Below are positions 50,943 to 57,770 of a DNA stretch of 64,000 nucleotides, in pieces (the first letter of the stretch is position 1; every line of letters begins with the position of its first letter). Source of the stretch: Streptococcaceae bacterium AF77-01CM03A. Lineage in GTDB: Bacteria > Bacillota > Bacilli > Lactobacillales > Streptococcaceae. Where the stretch lies: the NCBI GenBank assembly GCA_027665725.1, contig JAQDDS010000002.1:248001-312000 (forward strand), given 5' to 3'. The position numbers and the translations under genes were made by a program. The notes beneath the pieces were generated by a model that worked only from the letters and a program-made list of their open reading frames with translations, was not told where the DNA came from and did no database searches.

Positions 50943-51929
50943 ATGGAAACTGCATTAATTAGTGTCATTGTTCCAGTCTATAATGTGGCGCAATACCTTG
51001 AAAAATCAATAGCATCCATTCAGCAACAAACCTATAAAAAACTCGAAATCATTCTCGTTGATGATGGCGCGACAGATGAAAGTGGTCGCTTGTGTGAACA
51101 AATTGCAGAGCAGGATGAAAGAGTTTTGGTCTATCACAAGGAAAACGAAGGCTTGTCTCAAGCTCGAAATGATGGATTGAAGCAGGCTCACGGAGATTAT
51201 GTTATTTTTATAGATTCGGATGATTACATTCATCCTGAAATGATTGCTAGCTTATATCAACAATTAGTCAAAGAAGATGCTGATGTTTCCAGCTGTGGGG
51301 TTATGAATGTCTATGCCAATAGCGAAAGCCCACAGTCTGAAAATCAGGATGATTATTTTGTATGTGATACCGAAACCTTCCTTAGAGAATATTTAATTGG
51401 TGAGAAAATACCTGGTACTATTTGTAACAAACTTATCAAGAAGGAGATTGCAGCACAGTTAACTTTTCCAAAAGGCTTGATTTATGAAGATGCCTACTAT
51501 CATTTTGAACTCATTAAAGTAGCTAAAAAGTATGTTGTGAACACCAAACCATACTATTACTATTTCCACCGAGGAGACAGTATTACTACCAAACCATATG
51601 CGGAAAAAGATTTAGCCTATATTGATATTTATCAAAAATTTTATAATGAAGTGGTTAAGAATTATTCAAGCTTAACAGAAGTAGCTTTCTTTAGACTTGC
51701 ATATGCACATTTCTTTATTTTAGATAAGATGCTCTTAGATGATAATTTCAAAGAGTTTAAAGACTATCCAAGAATTTATCTTTATTTGAAAAAACATGCC
51801 TTTGCGATTTTTAAAAATACCATTTTTAGAAAAGGAAGACGTATTAGTGCCTTAGCACTATTTGTAAATGTAAGATTGTATAGAATATTATTGTTTAAAA
51901 ATATTGAGCAATCGAAAAAAATTAATTAG
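50943..51929 (+). CDS. Glycosyltransferase family 2 protein
   Basis: A 328-residue GT-A glycosyltransferase. SVIVPVYNVAQYLEKSIASI is the standard start, followed by LVDDGATDESG, NEGLSQARNDGLKQA and the DxD-type motif FIDSDDYIHPEM (~93-104). The C-terminal half has EDAYYHFEL, the catalytic-base region. It has no membrane segment and likely acts with the neighbouring GT4 on lipid-linked teichoic acid repeats. One base separates it from the GT4 stop. Confidence 0.85.
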   Translation: METALISVIVPVYNVAQYLEKSIASIQQQTYKKLEIILVDDGATDESGRLCEQIAEQDERVLVYHKENEGLSQARNDGLKQAHGDYVIFIDSDDYIHPEMIASLYQQLVKEDADVSSCGVMNVYANSESPQSENQDDYFVCDTETFLREYLIGEKIPGTICNKLIKKEIAAQLTFPKGLIYEDAYYHFELIKVAKKYVVNTKPYYYYFHRGDSITTKPYAEKDLAYIDIYQKFYNEVVKNYSSLTEVAFFRLAYAHFFILDKMLLDDNFKEFKDYPRIYLYLKKHAFAIFKNTIFRKGRRISALALFVNVRLYRILLFKNIEQSKKIN

Positions 51930-51944
51930 AAAAGGAGGGCAGAG

Positions 51945-53411
51945 ATGGTTGATGGCAAACGAATTTTGCTAACGGTTACGATTTTTAGCTATATCGTAAC
52001 CATAATAAGTGGAATCACTTATTTGTTTACCAGCAACAACGTAGGACTTTTGACAACTTTGCTTTTGCTCTTAATTAGCAGTCTGCTACTTTGCTGGAAT
52101 AATATCAAATACTTTTTGATTCACTTTATATTCTTTATTACAATTTTTATATTTTTGGTATCTAGACCTACCATTGATTATTTCAGGAATGGAGCGTTAG
52201 ACACCTACCAACCGATTGCTTATCGATTTGCTTTCCTGGTTGTTATTGTATCCATTTTAGGGCTGACAATAGGTGGCTTTATAGCGAATTATTATCTTGC
52301 TCGGAAAAACAAAGCTCCTGTAAGAGTGGAAAAAACATCGCATGTCAATTTTGTAAAAAATTTGCGATTTGTTTCATTGAGTGTATTTCTAGTCACCTAT
52401 CCTTTTTATTTCCTTAGACTATTTGAACGTTTGCTGTTCCGTTTGCAAACTTCTTATTATAATTATTATGCAAATTTTGAAAGTCAACTGCCCTACTTTA
52501 CTTATATCTTGTCGACTTTCACAGTTTATGCTATGTGTGTGTACCTAGCGACCAAACCTAAAAAGTCACATGCGACAATGGTATTAGTAACTTTTATCAC
52601 AGCTAACTTAATCCACTTAGTGATTGGTACCAGAAATCCCTTCATTCTAAGTTTGATTTTCGCCTTTGTATACTACTTTATGCGTGAACAAACAGAGAAA
52701 GGTAAATGGATTGGTTTCAAAGAAAAAATAGCCATTTATCTTGGAACACCGGTTCTCATGCTTGCGATGGGAGCACTAAACTATGTTCGTGATAATGCTC
52801 AAGTGTCCCATAGTGGAGTTTTTGATCTATTACTCGATTTCATTTATAAACAAGGAACTAGTTTTGGAGTTTTAGCCAGAGGATTCTTGTACAATAGTAG
52901 TCTTCCGTATAGAGACTTCCGCAATTTCACTTTTGGTCCGGTTGTTGACTATTTTGCGAGAGGTAGTATCGGAATCATATTTGGTGCTAAACCATTTGAA
53001 CATACAACAAATAGTATTGAGCTAGCGATTGATAGTAATAGTTATGCTCACAATTTATCCTATCTGGTTCTAAACAAAGAATATTTAAGAGGACATGGTA
53101 TTGGAAGTAGCTATATCATGGAATTGTATACTGATTACGGTATGTTGGGCTTGTTTCTACTAAGTATGTTACTTGGTATGCTCTTTATAGCCATGCTGCA
53201 AGTAGCCTATCGCTCAAGAACAATCTTATTTGCATTATCTTTGTTAATCTTGAATAATTTATTCTTTATGCCTAGAAGTAGCTTCTCAGAAAGTTTCTTT
53301 AACCTTTTTACAATGCAGTTCTGGGGAATCGTACTTCTTATCATTTTCGTAGCAAAAATGCTTACCAAAGAAAATCATCACTTAATCAAAAAAGGGGAAA
53401 CACATGTTTGA
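51945..53411 (+). CDS. tarP: Oligosaccharide repeat unit polymerase (Wzy-like), probable teichoic acid polymerase TarP
   Basis: A 488-residue membrane protein with about twelve hydrophobic segments and a large extracellular loop (~270-385: DFIYKQGTSFGVLARGF ... HNLSYLVLNKEYLRGHGIGSSYIMELYTDYG), the layout of O-antigen/oligosaccharide polymerases. Conserved IGTRNPFILSL precedes the loop. In pneumococcus a Wzy-like protein of the lic3 region (TarP) is proposed to join repeat units into teichoic acid chains; the neighbours here fit. It overlaps the co-polymerase gene by 8 bp. The gene name is inferred from context and memory. Confidence 0.78.
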   Translation: MVDGKRILLTVTIFSYIVTIISGITYLFTSNNVGLLTTLLLLLISSLLLCWNNIKYFLIHFIFFITIFIFLVSRPTIDYFRNGALDTYQPIAYRFAFLVVIVSILGLTIGGFIANYYLARKNKAPVRVEKTSHVNFVKNLRFVSLSVFLVTYPFYFLRLFERLLFRLQTSYYNYYANFESQLPYFTYILSTFTVYAMCVYLATKPKKSHATMVLVTFITANLIHLVIGTRNPFILSLIFAFVYYFMREQTEKGKWIGFKEKIAIYLGTPVLMLAMGALNYVRDNAQVSHSGVFDLLLDFIYKQGTSFGVLARGFLYNSSLPYRDFRNFTFGPVVDYFARGSIGIIFGAKPFEHTTNSIELAIDSNSYAHNLSYLVLNKEYLRGHGIGSSYIMELYTDYGMLGLFLLSMLLGMLFIAMLQVAYRSRTILFALSLLILNNLFFMPRSSFSESFFNLFTMQFWGIVLLIIFVAKMLTKENHHLIKKGETHV

Positions 53412-54441
53412 ACATTATTCTGTAGCTGATTTGTTCGCAAATCTATATAAAAAACGTAAGGTGAATTTGTTAGCTTTACTAGCCTTATTTGCTCTCATAG
53501 CTGTACCGTTTACTTTAAAGGCTATTAAAAATAAAAATACAGTCAAAGATTCTACTAGTTACTCTACTTATATCACTTATAAGATAACTGCTCCAGAAGA
53601 ATCGTCAAAAACAATTTTGAACCATCAAGTTGGTGGATATAGTGACTTTTATGCAAAACTGATTGATGGAAATCTAAATGGTGCCTTTCTTTTCAACGAC
53701 GTTGATCCTGATAAGATGAAAGAAATTGCAAAAGATTTAGATACTACTGAAACAGCTTTGAAGAATTCTGCAAGTGACTATTGGACAAAAAAATTAACCA
53801 TCAATCCTTTAATTGATGATGCAGGAGTAACTGTTAAAATTTTGACTCCAAGTAAGGAAGTAAATGATTTTCTTGAAAGTAAGTTTGACTCTTTGATTGA
53901 TAAGTTTAAGTCTACTTTTACAGATGTTAAGATTGAGAAACTTGAAACAGTTAACTCTACCGAATTGACTCCGAATGGAGAAGTTGCTCTTGGATTTAAC
54001 TTGAAAAATCTTATTTTACGTTTAGTGATTATTGGTGTCCTCTGTGTTGTCTTAGTTGTTTTGGCAAATATTCTAGTATACCTATTCAATCCAACCATTA
54101 ATCGCGCAGGTGACTTTTCTGCTTATCAAGTAGACTTTGTTTCAAATATCACAACTCTTGAAAATCTTTCTGAGCTCTTGAGTTACAAGTGTCAAGGTCA
54201 ACCTCTAGCAATCGTAAGTTCAGATAATCGTATTTTGAATAAATTACAAGCAGAATACAAATTGAACCTTGAAGGAGTTCATTTTGTCAATTCGCAAAAT
54301 ATTAAAGAACTTTTAGCATTTGAGAATGTGCTTTTCGTAGAAGAATATGGTGTTACTCGCTATAAGAAATTTGAAGAAAGTTTGCAAGAAGTGAGAAATC
54401 TCAATCGTTCTGTTTTAGGTGTTATTGCTTTTGCGCTCTAA
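53404..54441 (+). CDS. Wzz-like co-polymerase with kinase-like C-terminal tail
   Basis: A 345-residue protein with two membrane segments (~20-41 and ~203-228), an extracellular Wzz-type domain between them and a 117-residue cytosolic tail. After the second segment NPTINRAGDFSAYQVDFVSN resembles CpsC-type junctions, and the tail (LAIVSSDN ... NVLFVEEYGVTRYKKFEESL ... SVLGVIAFA) looks like a BY-kinase (CpsD) fold that has lost its Walker A motif and tyrosine cluster. It likely sets chain length for the polymerase it overlaps by 8 bp; in pneumococcus TarQ is a candidate counterpart. The fold call for the tail is inference. Confidence 0.65.
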   Translation: MFEHYSVADLFANLYKKRKVNLLALLALFALIAVPFTLKAIKNKNTVKDSTSYSTYITYKITAPEESSKTILNHQVGGYSDFYAKLIDGNLNGAFLFNDVDPDKMKEIAKDLDTTETALKNSASDYWTKKLTINPLIDDAGVTVKILTPSKEVNDFLESKFDSLIDKFKSTFTDVKIEKLETVNSTELTPNGEVALGFNLKNLILRLVIIGVLCVVLVVLANILVYLFNPTINRAGDFSAYQVDFVSNITTLENLSELLSYKCQGQPLAIVSSDNRILNKLQAEYKLNLEGVHFVNSQNIKELLAFENVLFVEEYGVTRYKKFEESLQEVRNLNRSVLGVIAFAL

Positions 54442-54473
54442 TATCAATCATCAAGAAAAAATTAAGAATACAG

Positions 54474-54503
54474 AAAAAGAGGACTGAAGGTTCCTCTTTT
54501 TTT
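54474..54503 (+). terminator. Intrinsic terminator after the co-polymerase gene
   Basis: AGAGGA and TCCTCT pair (extended by A/T pairs) and are followed by seven T residues; it divides the teichoic acid locus into two transcription units. Confidence 0.8.
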
Positions 54504-54565
54504 CACCGATAATCATCGAGTAAGAAATAGGATTTTAAGCTAAGTAGGCTTTTTAACTAACTTTA

Positions 54566-54574
54566 TGATATAAT
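54566..54574 (+). promoter_or_regulatory. Extended -10 promoter of tacF
   Basis: TGA-TATAAT 20 bases before the tacF ATG, with CGAGG as ribosome site between. Confidence 0.6.
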
Positions 54575-54594
54575 AAGTCAACGAGGTAAATTGA

Positions 54595-56082
54595 ATGAAA
54601 AGCATTAAGTTAAATGCCCTGGCTTATATGGGTATTCGAGTTTTAAATATTATTTTCCCGATTTTGACGGGTACTTATGTTGCGCGTGTTTTAGATCGAA
54701 CAGACTATGGTTATTTTAACTCTGTTGATACCATTCTGTCTTTTTTCTTGCCTTTCGCAACCTATGGAGTCTATAATTACGGGCTTCGTGCTATTAGTAA
54801 TGTAAAAGATAATAAAAAAGAATTAAATAAAGTTTTTTCAAGTCTTTTTTATTTATGTGTAGCTTGTACGATTTTGACAAGCGTCGTTTATCTTTTCTCC
54901 TATCCCTTATTCTTTAATAGTAATCCTGTCATCAAAAAGATCTTTTTGGTAATGGGAGTTCAACTGATTGCTCAAATCTTCTCCATCGAGTGGGTCAATG
55001 AGGCACTTGAGAATTATAGCTTTTTATTTTATAAAACAGCCTTCATTCGTATTCTCATGCTTGTCTCTATCTTTATGTTTGTAAAAAATGAGCATGACAT
55101 TGTTGTGTATACACTGATTATGAGTCTTTCAACTCTTATCAATTATCTCATTAGTTATTTTTGGATTAAGAGAGATATTCAGTTTGTTAAGGTTTCGTTA
55201 GAAGAGTTTAAACCTCTTTTCCTACCTTTGACAGCCATGTTGATTTTTGCCAATGCAAATATGTTATTTACCTTCCTTGACCGTCTATTCTTGGTAAAGA
55301 CGGGTGTTGATGTGAACGTCAGCTATTACACGATGGCACAACGTATTGTAACAGTTATCGCTGGTGTTGTTACAGGTGCGATTGGGGTTAGTGTTCCTCG
55401 CTTGAGCTACTATTTAGGAATCGGGAAAAAAGAAGAGTATGTAAATCTGGTGAATCGGGGAAGTCGCATTTTTAACTTCTTCATCATCCCTCTTAGTTTT
55501 GGTTTGATGATTTTAGGTCCCTATGCAATCCTTCTATATGGTAGTGAAAAGTATATTGGTGGTGGTATCTTGACATCCCTCTTTGCATTTCGTACCATTA
55601 TTCTTGCTCTAGATACTATTTTAGGGTCTCAAATTCTCTTTACAAATGGATTTGAAAAAAGAATTACAGTTTATACGCTATTTGCGGGTGGATTGAACCT
55701 CGTTTTAGATTGCCTTCTCTATTTTAATAACATTATTACACCGGAGTATTATTTGATTACGACGATGTTATCGGAAAGTTTTCTCCTAATACTTTACGTT
55801 ATCTTTATTCATAAGACCAAGCTCATTAATCTAGGACATATCCTCAAATATACGGTGCGTTATTCTCTTTTCGCTTTGACATTTGTTCCGATCTACTTTT
55901 TAGTTAATCTTGTTTATCCGGTAAAAATGGTTATCAACCTACCTTTCTTGATTAATATGCTGATTATCATGGTCTTATCAGCTCTTAGCTATGTTGGTTT
56001 ACTGGTTTGGACCAAAGATAGTATCTTTTATGAATTTTTAGGTCATGTCATCTCGCTCAAAAAACGTATTAAAAAATCTTAG
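54595..56082 (+). CDS. tacF: Teichoic acid flippase TacF (Wzx/MOP superfamily)
   Basis: A 495-residue polytopic protein with about fourteen membrane segments, of the polysaccharide exporter branch of the MOP superfamily. It begins MKSIKLNALAYMGIRVLNII and has the GTYVARVLDRTDYGYFNSVD and GAIGVSVPRLSYYLG segments that I recognise from pneumococcal TacF. TacF flips undecaprenyl-linked teichoic acid; its variants determine choline dependence because it is specific for choline-decorated chains. It has its own promoter and is followed by licD1 after nine bases, as in lic2. Confidence 0.87.
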   Translation: MKSIKLNALAYMGIRVLNIIFPILTGTYVARVLDRTDYGYFNSVDTILSFFLPFATYGVYNYGLRAISNVKDNKKELNKVFSSLFYLCVACTILTSVVYLFSYPLFFNSNPVIKKIFLVMGVQLIAQIFSIEWVNEALENYSFLFYKTAFIRILMLVSIFMFVKNEHDIVVYTLIMSLSTLINYLISYFWIKRDIQFVKVSLEEFKPLFLPLTAMLIFANANMLFTFLDRLFLVKTGVDVNVSYYTMAQRIVTVIAGVVTGAIGVSVPRLSYYLGIGKKEEYVNLVNRGSRIFNFFIIPLSFGLMILGPYAILLYGSEKYIGGGILTSLFAFRTIILALDTILGSQILFTNGFEKRITVYTLFAGGLNLVLDCLLYFNNIITPEYYLITTMLSESFLLILYVIFIHKTKLINLGHILKYTVRYSLFALTFVPIYFLVNLVYPVKMVINLPFLINMLIIMVLSALSYVGLLVWTKDSIFYEFLGHVISLKKRIKKS

Positions 56083-56091
56083 GAGGATTAG

Positions 56092-56895
56092 ATGAGAAGA
56101 TTAAGTATCGAAGAGGCTAAACAAATTGAACTTGATATTTTAGCTTTTATTGACTCGTTTTGTAAAAAGCATGATATTGATTATTTTATCAATTATGGTA
56201 CTTTGATAGGAGCTATCCGTCACAAAGGTTTTATTCCTTGGGATGATGATATAGACCTCTCTATGACGCGAGATAACTACTCACGCTTTATCCAGTTATT
56301 TAATCAAGAGCAGTCTAAGTATAAGATTTTAGCATTAGAAACTGATGAGAGATACTATAATAATTTTATTAAGGTTGTAGATACGACAACAAAAATAGAA
56401 GATACACGAAATACAAAAACTTATGATTCTGGAATTTTCATTGATATTTTTCCAATGGATTCTTTCAATGATCCTAAAGTTATCGATGTTTGCTATAAGT
56501 TGGAAAGTTTTAAATTATTGTCCTTCAGTAAACATAAGAATATTGTTTACGGAGATAGTAAATTAAAAGACTTAATTCGTTCCTTCTTCTGGTTTATCTT
56601 TCGTCCTGTTTCTCCCCGATATTTTGCAAGTCAAATTGAAAAGCAAATTCAAAAGTATAGGGTAAAAGATGGGAAATATATTGCTTTTATTCCTTCCAAG
56701 TTTAAGGAAAAAGAAGTCTTTGTCAAAGAAGTCTTTGAAGATTTAATTGAAGTTCCTTTTGAACATCTATTGCTTCCAGCACCGAAACAATACGATGCTA
56801 TTTTGAAGCAGTATTATGGTGATTATATGACTCTGCCACCAAAAGAAAAACAGGTTTATATCCACGAATTTGAAGCCTATAAGTTGGAGGATTAA
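56092..56895 (+). CDS. licD1: Phosphorylcholine transferase LicD1
   Basis: A 267-residue LicD family enzyme that transfers phosphocholine from CDP-choline to teichoic acid sugars on the cytosolic side. The core motif is [20 protein letters not shown] with IDLSM (~34-58), followed by [12 protein letters not shown] and C-terminal [15 protein letters not shown]. The position after tacF and the close resemblance to pneumococcal LicD1 (from memory) suggest the name. It is adjacent to licD2 with no gap (the stop at 56895 directly precedes ATG at 56896). Confidence 0.85.
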   Translation: MRRLSIEEAKQIELDILAFIDSFCKKHDIDYFINYGTLIGAIRHKGFIPWDDDIDLSMTRDNYSRFIQLFNQEQSKYKILALETDERYYNNFIKVVDTTTKIEDTRNTKTYDSGIFIDIFPMDSFNDPKVIDVCYKLESFKLLSFSKHKNIVYGDSKLKDLIRSFFWFIFRPVSPRYFASQIEKQIQKYRVKDGKYIAFIPSKFKEKEVFVKEVFEDLIEVPFEHLLLPAPKQYDAILKQYYGDYMTLPPKEKQVYIHEFEAYKLED

Positions 56896-57702
56896 ATGCA
56901 GTACTTAGAAAAAAATGAGATTAAAGAAATTCAACTAGGTATTTTGGACTATGTTGATGAAATTTGTAAGAAAAATGATATTTCTTATTTCCTCAGCTAT
57001 GGAACCATGCTGGGAGCTGTTCGCCATAAGGGAATGATTCCCTGGGATGATGATATCGATATCTCACTGTATAGAAAAGACTATGAGCGTCTATTAAAAG
57101 CGATTGAGGAGGATAATCATCCTGTTTATCGTGTTCTTTCTTACGATACTTCTTCATGGTATTTCCATAATTTTGCAGCTATTTTAGATACATCAACTGT
57201 AATTGAAGATAACGTAAAATATAAGCGCCATGACACTAGTTTGTTCATTGATGTCTTTCCAATCGATCAATTTTCAGATTTAAGTATTGTTGATAAGAGT
57301 TATAAATATGTTGCTTTGCGTCAGCTTGCCTATATCAAGAAAGAACGTGCGGTTCACGGAGATAGCAAATTAAAAGATTTCCTTCGCTTGTGTACTTGGT
57401 ATCCTCTTAGACTTGTTAATCCGAGATACTTCTATAAGAAAATCGATCAATTAGTAAAAAATAGTGTGAGAGAAAATCCTATTTATGAAGGAGCTGTTGG
57501 AGTTGGAAAAGAAAAAATGAAAGAAGTCTTTCCAGCAGGGACCTTTAAAGAACTGATTTTAACAGAATTTGAAGGGAGAATGATGCCAATTCCTAAAAAT
57601 TATGATGCCTTTTTAACACAGATGTATGGTGATTATATGACTCCTCCATCAAAAGAAATGCAGGAGTGGTATAGCCATAGTATAAAGGCTTATAGAAAAT
57701 AA
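56896..57702 (+). CDS. licD2: Phosphorylcholine transferase LicD2
   Basis: A 268-residue paralogue of the preceding gene. The motif SYGTMLGAVRHKGMIPWDDD with IDISLYRKDY (~34-63) and the C-terminal QMYGDYMTPPSKEM are shared. In pneumococcus LicD1 and LicD2 each decorate one of the two GalNAc residues of the repeat unit, with LicD2 adding the second phosphocholine. The two proteins align along their full length, which shows tandem duplication. The ribosome site (AGTTGGAGG) lies inside the end of licD1. Confidence 0.83.
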   Translation: MQYLEKNEIKEIQLGILDYVDEICKKNDISYFLSYGTMLGAVRHKGMIPWDDDIDISLYRKDYERLLKAIEEDNHPVYRVLSYDTSSWYFHNFAAILDTSTVIEDNVKYKRHDTSLFIDVFPIDQFSDLSIVDKSYKYVALRQLAYIKKERAVHGDSKLKDFLRLCTWYPLRLVNPRYFYKKIDQLVKNSVRENPIYEGAVGVGKEKMKEVFPAGTFKELILTEFEGRMMPIPKNYDAFLTQMYGDYMTPPSKEMQEWYSHSIKAYRK

Positions 57703-57770
57703 TCGTCAAAACTTTTAAAAATAGAAAAATAAACAGAATACTCAATTAAATAAAGGGAAGTATAATTTAT

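Noticed and set aside
48966..57702. Capsular polysaccharide (cps) locus
   Set aside because: There is no CpsB phosphatase, active CpsD kinase, initiating sugar transferase or sugar-nucleotide gene. The TacF/LicD content and psr neighbour fit teichoic acid better.
57761..57766. TATAAT as a -10 promoter box for pce
   Set aside because: It lies only four bases before the ATG, so transcription would start inside the coding region; there is also no TGn extension.
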